A DNA stretch of 64,000 nucleotides from Brevibacillus_H ginsengisoli (GCF_050113715.1 NZ_JBNJQR010000007.1:124001-188000), one strand, 5' to 3'. Numbered from the stretch's first letter, positions 43,020-52,654 are shown. Numbers and translations are program-made. The notes: generated by a model from the sequence alone, not told the origin.

Positions 43020-44397
43020 TTGGTTCAAACGAATCAAAAACTGGAAAAAAGATATGTTTGTCCAAACCGAGAACCGCCTCGTCGTCCAATACAGCGGCAT
43101 TATCATGATTTTTCTCGTGCTATTCATCACGTTGGTTTACTTCCTGGTCAATACCGTCATTACATTTGATCAAGAAAAGCAGCTGCACCTAAAAGTCGAC
43201 CAAGGTGTGACCGCCATCAAGGATTCTCTTCTAGACCAAACATTGACGCCTCAAGAAGTAGACGATATCCGGTCATTGCTCGAAAACTCCAGTCAATCGT
43301 TCTACTACGTGGTAGGTTCAGACGGTCAGTTATTGATCGGCAATACGTTTATTCCTCGAGTTCAGAAAGATTTGCTGCAACGGTTAAAAGGCTGGACGCC
43401 AACCAGACAGGAGATACGCTATGAAACGATGACCCTCCCGTCTCCGCCTAAACATGGCCGGCGCTACCAATCCGGAGAACGTGGAGAACGAGAAATTCGG
43501 TTGATGATTACTGGTCAAGCCATTTATCAGGGGAATCAGCTGGTGGCTATCTTTTACACCGGAAGGGACATTACCTTCCTGGATGCACTTCTTCACCGTT
43601 TACTTACAGTTCTGATTGCCATCGGTATCGTCTTTTTGGGGATTGCCATTTATCTTAGCTATTACATGTCAAAAAGAGCCATGATTCCGATTCGCAAGTC
43701 GTTTCAAAGACAGCGAGAATTCGTTGCCGACGCCTCTCATGAGCTTCGGACACCGCTTAGTATCCTGAATTCTTCATTGGAAGTTCTCGAATTGGAAGAC
43801 GGGGAGAATCTCTCGGCCTATTCAAGGAATACGCTCTTCTATATGAAGGACGAGGTACGACGAATGACCACCATGGTCGGCGATCTCTTAATGCTGGCAA
43901 GATCTGATACCGAATACCCGGACCTAAAAATCGAGAACTTCGACATTGTTACCACGATTGTGCAGATCGTCAACTCTACTCAAAGCCTTGTGAATTCGAA
44001 GGGATTGTATGTGCAGCTTCAAACTCCCGCCGAGCTGATCATTCAGGGCGATCAGGAAAGATTGAAGCAACTCTTGTACATCCTTCTCGACAACGCCATC
44101 AAATACACGCCAACTGGAGGGCAAATCACCCTATCGGCCGCTCTCGAAACGCCGTTTATCCGAATGACCGTTCAGGATACAGGTGTAGGAATCCCGCATG
44201 AGGCGCAAGCTCGCATTTTTGAGCGTTTCTATCGAGTCGACAAGAACCGGTCCAGGCAGATGGGTGGCACAGGGCTTGGTCTGTCGATTGCAAAGTGGAT
44301 TGTGGATGCGCATCACGGGAAAATTGAAGTATTCAGTGAACTGGAAAAAGGGAGCACATTTACGGTGAGAATTCCGGTTGAGCAGAAGCAAGCATAG
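43009..44397 (+). CDS. Sensor histidine kinase
   Basis: A membrane kinase of about 462 residues with TTG 43009 inside the end of the regulator gene. TM1 is near residues 27-49 (IIMIFLVLFITLVYFLV) and TM2 near 200-222, flanking an extracytoplasmic sensor domain of about 150 residues. The phosphoacceptor is His244 in ADASHELRTPLS. The ATPase boxes are DNAIKYTPTGG, DTGVGIP and GGTGLGLSIAKW. HAMP is very short or absent. It is the partner of the OmpR-type regulator. The signal is unknown; envelope stress fits the linked exporter. Confidence 0.85.
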   Translation: MKHDWFKRIKNWKKDMFVQTENRLVVQYSGIIMIFLVLFITLVYFLVNTVITFDQEKQLHLKVDQGVTAIKDSLLDQTLTPQEVDDIRSLLENSSQSFYYVVGSDGQLLIGNTFIPRVQKDLLQRLKGWTPTRQEIRYETMTLPSPPKHGRRYQSGERGEREIRLMITGQAIYQGNQLVAIFYTGRDITFLDALLHRLLTVLIAIGIVFLGIAIYLSYYMSKRAMIPIRKSFQRQREFVADASHELRTPLSILNSSLEVLELEDGENLSAYSRNTLFYMKDEVRRMTTMVGDLLMLARSDTEYPDLKIENFDIVTTIVQIVNSTQSLVNSKGLYVQLQTPAELIIQGDQERLKQLLYILLDNAIKYTPTGGQITLSAALETPFIRMTVQDTGVGIPHEAQARIFERFYRVDKNRSRQMGGTGLGLSIAKWIVDAHHGKIEVFSELEKGSTFTVRIPVEQKQA

Positions 44398-44496
44398 TAC
44401 GAACAAGATACTTGTATGACAAAATTACAACATTTCTGAAATCTCGCATCATCTCCACAGCGTATCTGATAGAATCTTCTACGAGGTGATCTGAGC

Positions 44497-44673
44497 ATGA
44501 AAGTTCAGTATGATATGACCAAAGAAATGCCGATAGCACAAGTAAAGGATTTGTTGAAGCCTTTTGGTGGACGCTGCGCCAAAATCAATGAGGGAAAATT
44601 GGAGTATCAAATTAAAGACGAACAAGAAAAAGCCGCATACAATTGCTTGGTAGAACAAGGAATCATCGCCTAA
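44497..44673 (+). CDS. Small hypothetical protein, 58 residues
   Basis: A short gene with a good ribosome site (GAGGTGAT, 7 nt before ATG 44497) and a clean stop at 44673. The protein begins MKVQYDMTKEMPIAQVKDLL and contains GGRCAKINEGKLEYQIKDEQ and YNCLVEQGIIA. It is soluble with two cysteines and alternating charged residues. No family recognised. It lies between the two-component genes and element E5, which starts 4 nt after its stop. Confidence 0.65.
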   Translation: MKVQYDMTKEMPIAQVKDLLKPFGGRCAKINEGKLEYQIKDEQEKAAYNCLVEQGIIA

Positions 44674-44677
44674 ATGT

Positions 44678-44941
44678 AGAAAAGACTTCGTCCCTTTTCG
44701 CTCTGTTTAAGCTCGCTTGAAGCATCTACTGTCCGCTCCGTTCACTACGGAAGGGAGTCGACAAGAAAATCACTGAGTTTCTCAGTCTGATGTAAAGAAT
44801 GCCGACTCTTTCCCTTCCTACGTTCTCTATGCTGTGTTTCGCTTAAAATGAGCTGTAGTGACGAAGTCTTTTCTTGAGTGGGCTTACGCAAATGGAAGGA
44901 ATGAATAATTACTTTACATCAGTAAAGCAATTATTCATTCC
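44678..44941 (+). repeat. Structured 3' element E5 (class B centre)
   Basis: Starts AGAAAAGACTTCGTCCC 4 nt after the stop of the 58-codon gene; the closing arm is GTGACGAAGTCTTTTCT. The centre is GGAGTCGAC / GCCGACTC with inner TTTCTCAG. The linker is GGGCTTACGCAAATGGAAGG. The second hairpin is GGAATGAATAATTACTTTAC / GTAAAGCAATTATTCATTCC with one A-C mismatch. Confidence 0.75.
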
Positions 44942-44950
44942 GATATTATG

Positions 44951-44990
44951 AAGAAAAGGTTGCCGAATTAATTATCGGCAACCTTTTCTT
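44951..44990. terminator. Bidirectional terminator overlapping the bdbC stop
   Basis: AAGAAAAGGTTGCCGA pairs perfectly with TCGGCAACCTTTTCTT around an 8-nt loop. The loop contains the stop codon of bdbC, so the last codons of that gene form one stem arm. Confidence 0.85.
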
Positions 44991-45408
44991 CTTGTAGCTC
45001 TTCACTCTTGGTGGAACGGCCCATCCATAACAGGACGCTGATCATCACAAATGCTATCAAGGCAAGCAACGGAATCGTGATGACCCCGAACCAATCCAGG
45101 TAATCCTTGTTGCAAGGAATTCCCGCCGAACATGGGAGCATTTCGGCTAGTCCAGGGATTTTTTGTTCCGCATAATGATAGAGCGAGATCAATCCTCCAA
45201 TGATATTGAGCGGCAGCAGATACGAGATGATGCGTCGATCATTGCGGTAGCAAGCCATCCCAAGCAGAATCGCCTGCGGATACATAAAGATTCGCTGGAA
45301 CCAGCATAGCTCACAAGGGATATACTTCAAGACTTCACTTAAATACAAGCTCCCCCCGACGGCTATCAAAGAAACGATCCAGGCCAGATACAGTGCGTTA
45401 TTTCTCAT
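44968..45408 (-). CDS. bdbC: Disulfide bond formation protein (DsbB/BdbC type)
   Basis: A 146-residue quinone-linked thiol oxidase with four membrane helices. The redox pairs are Cys32-Cys35 in PCELCWFQRI and Cys93-Cys99 in LPCSAGIPCN. It reoxidises BdbD and passes electrons to the quinone pool. ATG 45408 lies inside the end of the bdbD gene (11-bp overlap), behind AAGGTG, so the two are coupled; the reading could start at 45426. The stop is within the loop of a terminator. Confidence 0.88.
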   Translation of the reverse strand: MRNNALYLAWIVSLIAVGGSLYLSEVLKYIPCELCWFQRIFMYPQAILLGMACYRNDRRIISYLLPLNIIGGLISLYHYAEQKIPGLAEMLPCSAGIPCNKDYLDWFGVITIPLLALIAFVMISVLLWMGRSTKSEELQEEKVADN

Positions 45409-46093
45409 TCTTTTGCACCTTTTCAATGATCGCCTTCAGCGCTTCGTAATTAAATGTATCTTCTTCTTTAACTCTTTGTCCGTTAATGAACAGGGTAGGT
45501 GTACCCGATACCCCGAGTTTTTCCGCAATGGCGGCTTGCTCGTCCACTTCCGCTTTGTATTTCTTGGAGTCAATGTCTTGCTTAAGCTGGTCGTAATTGA
45601 TCGGCAAACTCTTCACTTGAGCCAGCTCAGTCAAGAATTCAGGCGTCGCCCAATTCTTTTTCTCGTCTTGCTGGTTATTGAACAGGGTTTCATAGTACGT
45701 CCAAAAAGCTTCAGGCTTTTGGTGATAAACGGACTGTGCAGCATATGCTGCCGTGAAGGAATCTGGGCCAATGATAGGAAGATTCATGTAATAAAACGCA
45801 ACCGTTCCTTTATCGATGTAATCCTTCTGCAGCTGAGTTTTAATCTTTTGGCTAAAATGCTGACAGACTGGGCACTTGAAATCGGCAAACTCCACAATTT
45901 TCACTGGCGCCTTCGGATTGCCTAGTACGGGTAATTGATCATAAGCAAATGATGCGGGCGCGGTCGTTGATGGCGGCTTCGGAGTATCCAGTACGATAAC
46001 AGCGACAAGAATGATAGCGACAACCGCGATGGTAGCCCAAACAAGAGATTGCATTTTGTTTTTCTGCTGCTTCTGCTTCTTTTTCAATACCAT
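45398..46093 (-). CDS. bdbD: Thiol-disulfide oxidoreductase (DsbA/BdbD type)
   Basis: A 231-residue membrane-anchored DsbA-family protein. A basic N-terminus (KKKQKQQKNKMQ) precedes one helix (LVWATIAVVAIILVAVIVL), which leaves the thioredoxin domain outside. The active site is Cys74-Pro-Val-Cys77 in EFADFKCPVCQHFS, and the cis-proline lies in VSGTPTLFING. GAGAGGGGAGCG precedes ATG 46093. It introduces disulfides in exported proteins and works with BdbC directly downstream. Confidence 0.88.
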   Translation of the reverse strand: MVLKKKQKQQKNKMQSLVWATIAVVAIILVAVIVLDTPKPPSTTAPASFAYDQLPVLGNPKAPVKIVEFADFKCPVCQHFSQKIKTQLQKDYIDKGTVAFYYMNLPIIGPDSFTAAYAAQSVYHQKPEAFWTYYETLFNNQQDEKKNWATPEFLTELAQVKSLPINYDQLKQDIDSKKYKAEVDEQAAIAEKLGVSGTPTLFINGQRVKEEDTFNYEALKAIIEKVQKNEK

Positions 46094-46136
46094 AACGCTC
46101 CCCTCTCAGCCTGTCCCCAAGACAAGCTTCTATTTA

Positions 46137-47381
46137 TTAGAATGCCAGCTTCAAACCTGCGAGAATAAGTCCGATCAGAAACCCGCAAATGGCCCCATTC
46201 ACGCGAATCCATTGCAAGTCCTTCCCTACTTTATCCTCTGTCATGCGAATTAAGCTTTCATCGTCCATTTTGTCCAGATTGCTCTTGATCAGCTCACCAA
46301 TCTTGGCGTGATTCTTCTCCACATACCGAGTGATGAAGCTCTCAAGCGTTTGATTCAGCTGTTCCATTCTAGTAGCATCCTCTTTTACCTGGTTGATGAC
46401 TTTACTCAAGACCGGTACTGCGTACGCATCCATAAAATTGCTGTCTCCAACAAATTGCAGAGCCCGCTCTTGCAGTTGCTCGATTTTGGACTTCAGCAAA
46501 TCTTCCAGCTTCCAATCGGACAAGAAACGCTCGATCCAAGCGGTTAACTGCTCGATCACTTGTCTATTTTCCCGCAGTTTCATCAGCTCGTTGCGGATTG
46601 CCGCTACGATGGTTTGTCTGTTGGTATTGTGAGGGTCGCGCATATCCACCAGATTTTGCAAGAGGAAGCGTTGCAGAAGGTCTCCCAGCTTCTCTTCGCT
46701 GATCATACTGGTGAACGAGCTAATCGCGAATTGCATAAACCCGTCTACTTTGATATTGGAGATCGCTTGATGGGCGAAGCTTCCCAGTTTAGCGCGCGCC
46801 TCGGAGCGGACAAGCCAATTTTCCACTTTATCCAGAATAAAATCAAAGCCCTTCTGATCATAATCCTGCTCGATCACCTGCTCCAGAACTCGCCGAACCA
46901 AGACCTCCACATTCTTTGCTGAGAGGAGCTCTTTTAATTCGGCGTAGATCAATGAGCTGAGCTGATCAACAGGCAGATTTTTAATCAGTGATTGACTCGC
47001 TTCGGTAATGATTTTCTTGCTAGTCTCTGAACGAAGCCCTTTTTCCAGCTCCGTGATGATTTTCTCAGCCAATCCAATTTGCTTCACGCGCTCCACAATG
47101 CTTTCTTTCGTCAGCCACTCGTTCTCAACGACAGAGACAAAAGAGGACGTGATTTTTTCGCGATTTTTGGGCAATAGCGCCGTATGTGGAATGGGAACTC
47201 CCATAGGATGTCTGAAAAGCGCGGTTACCGCAAACCAGTCCGCCAGCCCCCCGACTACTCCCGCTTCAAAGCCACTCTGCAGAAAATATCCCAGCATGTT
47301 ATGTACAAAAGGAACGGACGAAACGAAGCCTGTCCCCATGATGAGTAAAGAAATATTGGCCATTTGCTTCTGTTTGGTCAA
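46137..47381 (-). CDS. DUF445 membrane protein
   Basis: A 414-residue DUF445 protein (YheB/YjiN type). An N-terminal helix (ISLLIMGTGFVSSV) is followed by GVVGGLADWFAVTALFRHPMG, the family hallmark. Long amphipathic helices and a C-terminal helix (CGFLIGLILAGLKLAF) follow. The start could be TTG 47381 or ATG 47363. It ends 43 bp before bdbD with no terminator, so the three genes may be one unit. Function unknown. Confidence 0.8.
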   Translation of the reverse strand: MTKQKQMANISLLIMGTGFVSSVPFVHNMLGYFLQSGFEAGVVGGLADWFAVTALFRHPMGVPIPHTALLPKNREKITSSFVSVVENEWLTKESIVERVKQIGLAEKIITELEKGLRSETSKKIITEASQSLIKNLPVDQLSSLIYAELKELLSAKNVEVLVRRVLEQVIEQDYDQKGFDFILDKVENWLVRSEARAKLGSFAHQAISNIKVDGFMQFAISSFTSMISEEKLGDLLQRFLLQNLVDMRDPHNTNRQTIVAAIRNELMKLRENRQVIEQLTAWIERFLSDWKLEDLLKSKIEQLQERALQFVGDSNFMDAYAVPVLSKVINQVKEDATRMEQLNQTLESFITRYVEKNHAKIGELIKSNLDKMDDESLIRMTEDKVGKDLQWIRVNGAICGFLIGLILAGLKLAF

Positions 47382-47620
47382 AACTTGTCTACCTACTTTC
47401 TGTCCAACGTGAAAAATTCAGATCAAATGATACTCAGACCATAATACTATATTATACCCTATCTCCGGCTGTCTCCAAAACGTTGAGAATTGACAAGATC
47501 GTGTTTTGATCTTTTTTGAACGAATTTTCATATTTGTCAGTGACAAAAGTAATATATGCGTCTCTGGTTTTTCGCTACATTAGAACTAAATTTAACAATG
47601 CCAAACTGGAGGAAAAAACA

Positions 47621-49339
47621 ATGTTTGCATGGATGAACAATATGAGAATAAAGACAAGATTGTGGATATTAGTTGGTCTTCTGCTAGCGATTATGGGAGC
47701 GATCGGGTATATCGGATACCACTACCTGGATGAAGCGAATGGGAAAATGAAAGCGATGTATGCAAATAACCTGTTCCGGATTCAACTGCTTGGCAAAACT
47801 CAGGTGAATTTACTGGCCTATGAAGGTGGTTTGTATCGCTTAATAATTGAGGATGATCCAAAACGAATGCAGCAAATTCTCAAAGAAGAAATGGATCCAT
47901 GCATCCAAGAGAATGACCAATTATTACATACCTATCAAAGCAGCTCACTCGAACCGTTTGAGCAAGGAAAAATGAGCATACTCAATCAACTACTCGCGGG
48001 TTATCGAGCGGAAAGAAATGAGGTTGTGAAATATTCGCTAAAAAATGATACTGCAGAATCCCTTCAAGCGTACAATAAAATTCGCCCGATACTCACGCAA
48101 ATTAATCAGATTATCAACGATCTCGTCATCTTTCAGGAAACACAGGCAGAGGACCATTACAATCAATCACGAGCAGAAGAATCGTCCGCTATTGCCTTCC
48201 TCACGACCAGTATTATCCTGGCCGCGCTGCTCGCCATATTACTCGCTTATTTCGCCATCCGATCCATTACAAAACCTATTAATGAACTGATTCGAACCTC
48301 TCAACAAGTAGCTGAAGGAGATTTGACTCACCTCTCTGGAATTCGTTCCACCAATGAGATAGGACAGCTTGGACGGGCCATTAATGAAATGATCGTGAAG
48401 CTTAGAACACTTATCGCACAAATTGTGAACATGTCCCAACAGACAGCATCCTCTACGATTGAGCTGGCCTCTAGCGCTCAACAATCGGGAGCTACTTCCA
48501 ATCTAATTACTGTCACCATTAATGAGATCGCAGAGGGAGCCACCAAACAAGCAGATCATACGAATACTGTTTTCCATCAGGTTGAGAATATGTTAAGGGA
48601 TATTTCCGGCGGTTTTGAACTGGCAAAGACTACCTTTTCCAAAGTGAAGCGGACCGTACACGTAACCCATACGGGCAATGAGTCAATCTTGGAAGCAACG
48701 GAGCACTTGCATCAGGTAGCTGGTAATGTCCGCTCATCTACAGATGCCATTCGCAAGTTAGGCCAGCGCTCGGCCGAAATCGGCAGCATCACCTCTGTCA
48801 TCACCGACATCGCAAATCAAACCAATCTATTAGCACTCAACGCCGCAATCGAGGCGGCGCGTGCCGGTGAGCATGGAAAAGGTTTTGCTGTAGTGGCGGA
48901 TGAGGTAAGGAAGCTGGCAGAGGAATCCAAAGTGGCAGGAACACAAATCAGCGAGTTAATTAACAGTGTCCTAAGCGAAACCCAGCTCACCATCTCTACG
49001 ATGGAAAACAATTTAATGGCGATTCAGGAACAGGAAGGACTATTGGACAAGAGTTCGACAGCATTTCGGGATATTGTGGAACATGTAAGGGAAACGGAGC
49101 AATCAACCAGTCAGGTCAATCTCCTCTTCAAGGATATTCAAACAGGGGCAGAGTCAATCCTTAGGGCTGTACAAGAAATCACCGAGATTACACAAAGAGC
49201 GGCCGCCTCCACTCAAGAAATAGCCGCTTCAACCGAACAGCAATCGGCTGCAATCGAAGAAATATCAGCCAATATCAGCGCTCTTTCCCAGCTGGCGGAC
49301 GAGATGAATCAGGAGGTTCACTTTTTTCAGGTGAATTGA
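47621..49339 (+). CDS. Methyl-accepting chemotaxis protein
   Basis: A 572-residue chemoreceptor. TM1 is near residues 12-32 (LWILVGLLLAIMGAIGYIG) and TM2 near 190-213 (FLTTSIILAALLAILLAYF), enclosing a four-helix-bundle sensor. HAMP follows (SITKPINELIRTSQQVAEGD). The signalling hairpin tip is TDIANQTNLLALNAAIEAARAG with GFAVVADEVRKLAEES. CTGGAGG precedes ATG 47621. The ligand is unknown. It may feed a CheA elsewhere in the genome or, less likely, the multikinase at 24551. Confidence 0.88.
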   Translation: MFAWMNNMRIKTRLWILVGLLLAIMGAIGYIGYHYLDEANGKMKAMYANNLFRIQLLGKTQVNLLAYEGGLYRLIIEDDPKRMQQILKEEMDPCIQENDQLLHTYQSSSLEPFEQGKMSILNQLLAGYRAERNEVVKYSLKNDTAESLQAYNKIRPILTQINQIINDLVIFQETQAEDHYNQSRAEESSAIAFLTTSIILAALLAILLAYFAIRSITKPINELIRTSQQVAEGDLTHLSGIRSTNEIGQLGRAINEMIVKLRTLIAQIVNMSQQTASSTIELASSAQQSGATSNLITVTINEIAEGATKQADHTNTVFHQVENMLRDISGGFELAKTTFSKVKRTVHVTHTGNESILEATEHLHQVAGNVRSSTDAIRKLGQRSAEIGSITSVITDIANQTNLLALNAAIEAARAGEHGKGFAVVADEVRKLAEESKVAGTQISELINSVLSETQLTISTMENNLMAIQEQEGLLDKSSTAFRDIVEHVRETEQSTSQVNLLFKDIQTGAESILRAVQEITEITQRAAASTQEIAASTEQQSAAIEEISANISALSQLADEMNQEVHFFQVN

Positions 49340-49355
49340 GGCTTTACGCTGGCTA

Positions 49356-49382
49356 AGCTCTGCATGTGCAGGGCTTTTTTTT
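49356..49382 (+). terminator. Intrinsic terminator after the MCP gene
   Basis: AGCTCTGC / GCAGGGCT, tetraloop ATGT, followed by eight T. On the other strand GTGAAAAGC / GCTTTTTCAC at 49417-49441 may end the hydrogenase operon. Confidence 0.75.
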
Positions 49383-49462
49383 GTGCAGGTCTCGCATTTC
49401 CCCATTTCTACTATAGTGAAAAAGCCGCTCAGCTTTTCACCAAGCGACTCTCTCATTATAGA

Positions 49463-50398
49463 TTACACCTTCGCCGGCTCCGCTTTCGCCTTCACCTTAC
49501 GCGAGCAGAGCGGTCCTTTGTCCCAGAAATTCTTTTCGGAACATCCAATACAGGAGGAGCCAGCGCCAATTGGCGAACACTGCACGTCATTCCAGCCCAT
49601 ACTTTCACAGGCGTTGAAGGTTGACGGGCCTTTGCAGCCCAGTTTAAACAGACAGTAGCCTTTTTTGGCCCCTTCATCATCATAGGTTTCAGCAAACAAG
49701 CCCTCGTCAAAAAAGTGCCGGCGATGACAGACCTGATGAACCGTGCATTCGTAAAACATTTTAGGTCGGCCTTTTTTATCCAGCTCCGGAACTGTGTCAT
49801 GAATGAGCAGATGGAGCAATGTCCCTACCATTACATCGGCAATCGGTGGACAGCCAGGCACCAGTACGACTGGTATATCGGGAATCAATTCCGTGAGAGA
49901 AACAGATTCCGTCGGATTAGGCTTGGCTGCCGGGATGCCCCCCCAGGCTGAACAGCTTCCGTAGGCAAAAACCGCTTTTGCCCCTTTGGCCGCTTCCATA
50001 ATTTCTTCCCTGACGGATCGACCAGCCACCATCAAGAATTCATCTCGCGTGGGTATTGCCCCTTCAACTACCAAGACGTATTCGCCTTTATACTTTTCCA
50101 GGACAGAGGCCTTGTTGTGTTCCGCGTGTTCCCCTGACGCAGCCGAGAGCAGCTCGCTGTATTCCAAGGAGACCCAGTTCATGAACAAATCGGCCGCACC
50201 TGGACCAGCCGCGCGGAGAAACGATTCAATACAGCCCGTGCAATCTAGGGCGTTTAACCAAAGCATTGGCGTCCGCGGCTTTTTCATCGCACTCCGCACT
50301 TGGTCAATATCAAAACCGAACTTCTCTGCCCAAGCCTTAACCGTTGATTCCAGTTGGACCCCGCGATCTATCGCGAATGTTTCAATACTCTTGTCCAT
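49463..50398 (-). CDS. [NiFe] hydrogenase small (FeS) subunit
   Basis: A 311-residue electron-transfer subunit. The proximal cluster ligands begin with Cys53 and Cys56 (LDCTGCIESF), then GSCSAWGG and VPGCPP. The distal cluster has HQVC ... CLFKLGC, and the medial cluster QCSPIGAGSSCIGCSE. No twin-arginine leader is present at the N-terminus, unlike membrane-bound group 1 enzymes, so the enzyme is probably cytoplasmic or reaches the outside by another route. The start abuts the protease stop (TAG-ATG). AGGAGG lies 10 nt upstream. Confidence 0.85.
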   Translation of the reverse strand: MDKSIETFAIDRGVQLESTVKAWAEKFGFDIDQVRSAMKKPRTPMLWLNALDCTGCIESFLRAAGPGAADLFMNWVSLEYSELLSAASGEHAEHNKASVLEKYKGEYVLVVEGAIPTRDEFLMVAGRSVREEIMEAAKGAKAVFAYGSCSAWGGIPAAKPNPTESVSLTELIPDIPVVLVPGCPPIADVMVGTLLHLLIHDTVPELDKKGRPKMFYECTVHQVCHRRHFFDEGLFAETYDDEGAKKGYCLFKLGCKGPSTFNACESMGWNDVQCSPIGAGSSCIGCSEKNFWDKGPLCSRKVKAKAEPAKV

Positions 50399-50935
50399 CT
50401 ATGCGTTCCCTCCTCGTTCTCTTTCCCCATGAGCTAAGATAGATCTCCACTCATCCACCTGTTGTTGGATAAGCGAGACCAGCTCCGGCAACTTCGCCTG
50501 AGCGACGTCCGTCAACTCCAGACCAAGCTCCAGTGAATGCGGCTGAATCCCACACATCAACATGTGGCGAGGCAATCGTTCACGGAGTTTTGCCGCTGCC
50601 AGAACCTCCTGGAAGCCGACCTGATGAATGGACATTTTTACGCCCATATAAAGAGGGATCTCCTCGTCACGAACCGTAATCAGGTCACCTGGCTGCACAC
50701 CGGCGTGAATCGCATCGACAATGATCAAATGATCGGTGGCTTCCACTGGATCCAGCAGCAGAATGCCATCAGTCGCTCCCTCGATCACTTCCACATCGTC
50801 TTGACCGTCGAAGCACTCTCTTAACAGTGGCAAAATGTGAATGCCCAAACCCTCGTCTTGGTATAGCAGATTTCCGATTCCTAAGATTTTGATGGTTTTC
50901 TTCTCATGAATGATCTGATGGTTATTGTTTGTCAT
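50399..50935 (-). CDS. Hydrogenase maturation protease (HyaD/HybD type)
   Basis: A 178-residue M52-family endopeptidase: GIGNLLYQDEGLG (Glu28), LIIVDAIHAG (Asp74) and SIHQVG (His104) form the nickel-binding triad that checks the large subunit before cleaving its tail. The gene starts 6 nt after the large-subunit stop and ends directly before the small subunit. Its target should be the LTDLTT... tail that follows His555 of the adjacent large subunit. Confidence 0.88.
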   Translation of the reverse strand: MTNNNHQIIHEKKTIKILGIGNLLYQDEGLGIHILPLLRECFDGQDDVEVIEGATDGILLLDPVEATDHLIIVDAIHAGVQPGDLITVRDEEIPLYMGVKMSIHQVGFQEVLAAAKLRERLPRHMLMCGIQPHSLELGLELTDVAQAKLPELVSLIQQQVDEWRSILAHGERERGGNA

Positions 50936-50941
50936 CGCCCA

Positions 50942-52654
50942 TTACTCCGTACGAACCGTTACGATTTGGTTGGTCGTCAAGTCCGTCAGATGAACGGCAC
51001 AGGCCATGCACGGATCAAAGGAATGAACGATTCGGAGGATTTCCAGTGGTTTCTCTGGATCCATCAGCGGGGTTCCAGCCAGGGCAGCCTCGTACGCGCC
51101 CTCTTGTCCTTGATGATCCTTCGGTGAAGCGTTCCAGGTTGTTGGTACGACCGCTTGATAATTCGTGACTTTGGCGTCTCCGATGACAATCCAATGGCCG
51201 AGCGCACCGCGTGGAGCTTCCAGCCAGCCTACACCCTCTGCGATGGAAGGCCATGTAGAAGGCTCCCACTTCGAACCTTCGAACGTCCGATAGTCTCCCG
51301 ATTGAATATTGCTCATCAGCGTATCCATGTCTTGTCGCATCCAATCTGCCACAAGCACACTCTCCAGACCGCGAGCGATCGTGCGTCCCAGCGCCGAATG
51401 CAGAGCGTCCATTGGAATCTCCAGCTTTTGTAACGTGTCATCAACGAGAGCAACAATTTCCTCTTTGCCACAGGCGTATCCGACCATGATGCGCGCGAGC
51501 GGGCCAACTTCCATCGGCAGCTCGTTCCAGCGAGGTGACTTGATCCAGCTGTATTTCTCTTCAGTATTCAGGAATTGATATGCTTTCCCAGGTCCCGTGT
51601 AGTGATGAGAGGTTTCTCCCTTAAGCGGATGTCTTCCACCTGTATCCTGATTATCGTACGAGTACCAGGCGTGATCGACGAATTCCTTGATTTGATCGAG
51701 GTCTTTGAGATCCAGCGGAATCACTTCCTGCATATTGCCATTCAGGATGATTCCTCTTGGCATCCGATAGAGGTGAACATCGCGGATGTCACCCGTTGAA
51801 AAATCGCCATACGTCATGTAGTTTCGAAGCCCGTCCCCATGGATCCACTCTTTATAGTAAGAGCCAATTGCCAAAAGATCCGGCAGATAGACTTCCTTCA
51901 CAAACTCCTTAGCTTTATCGATAAGAGAAGAAACCTGTTTCAATCGCTCAAGAAGGTTGGAATCTCTCTCGATATCAAGCGGCGTCGTCATACCTCCGAC
52001 AGCATAATGAGGATGTGGGTTCTTCCCGCCAAAAATCGCCGTAATCTTCGCGATTTCCTTCTGCCAATCCAGCGCCTCCAAATAGTGAGCCGTGGCGATC
52101 AGATTTAGTTCCGCGGGGAGCTTATACGCTGGATGTCCCCAGAAACCGTTGGCAAATATCCCAAGCTGTCCACTCTCGACGATCGTTTTCACTTTTCGCT
52201 GGACGTCCTGGAAGTATTCCGGTGAGTTGTTCTCCCACTTGGACATGGTTTGGGCCAGCTTGCTAGCTTCCTGTGGATCAGCCTCTAACGCGTTGACGAC
52301 ATCCACCCAGTCAAAGGCGTGCAAATGATAGAAATGAACCACGTGGTCGTGGATATAAGTTGCCGCATTCATAATATCCCGAATCAGATGAGCGTTTTTG
52401 GGGATTCGAATATCGAGCGCATCCTCTACAGATCGCACGGAAGCCAATGCGTGAACGGTTGTACAGACTCCGCAAATGCGCTGAACATACGCCCATACAT
52501 CGCGGGGATCACGATCTTTTACTATTACTTCAAGGCCACGGAACGCCGTGCCGACACTATATGCTTTTTGGATAACTCCATCCTTGATATCTGCTTCAAT
52601 CCGTAGATGTCCTTCGATTCTGGTAATTGGATCAACGACAATGCGTTCTGCCAT
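50942..52654 (-). CDS. [NiFe] hydrogenase large (catalytic) subunit
   Basis: A 570-residue subunit. The N-terminal motif is Cys61-Gly-Val-Cys64 in QRICGVCTTVHAL; the C-terminal nickel ligands are Cys549 and Cys552 in DPCMACAVH. The 15 residues after His555 are the removable tail. VVDPITRIEGHLRIE is the conserved opening. GAGGAGAATAAC precedes ATG 52654. It is transcribed first, followed by the protease and the small subunit. No hyp maturation genes or cytochrome b are in the window. Uptake-type function is likely; the group cannot be fixed by eye. Confidence 0.9.
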   Translation of the reverse strand: MAERIVVDPITRIEGHLRIEADIKDGVIQKAYSVGTAFRGLEVIVKDRDPRDVWAYVQRICGVCTTVHALASVRSVEDALDIRIPKNAHLIRDIMNAATYIHDHVVHFYHLHAFDWVDVVNALEADPQEASKLAQTMSKWENNSPEYFQDVQRKVKTIVESGQLGIFANGFWGHPAYKLPAELNLIATAHYLEALDWQKEIAKITAIFGGKNPHPHYAVGGMTTPLDIERDSNLLERLKQVSSLIDKAKEFVKEVYLPDLLAIGSYYKEWIHGDGLRNYMTYGDFSTGDIRDVHLYRMPRGIILNGNMQEVIPLDLKDLDQIKEFVDHAWYSYDNQDTGGRHPLKGETSHHYTGPGKAYQFLNTEEKYSWIKSPRWNELPMEVGPLARIMVGYACGKEEIVALVDDTLQKLEIPMDALHSALGRTIARGLESVLVADWMRQDMDTLMSNIQSGDYRTFEGSKWEPSTWPSIAEGVGWLEAPRGALGHWIVIGDAKVTNYQAVVPTTWNASPKDHQGQEGAYEAALAGTPLMDPEKPLEILRIVHSFDPCMACAVHLTDLTTNQIVTVRTE

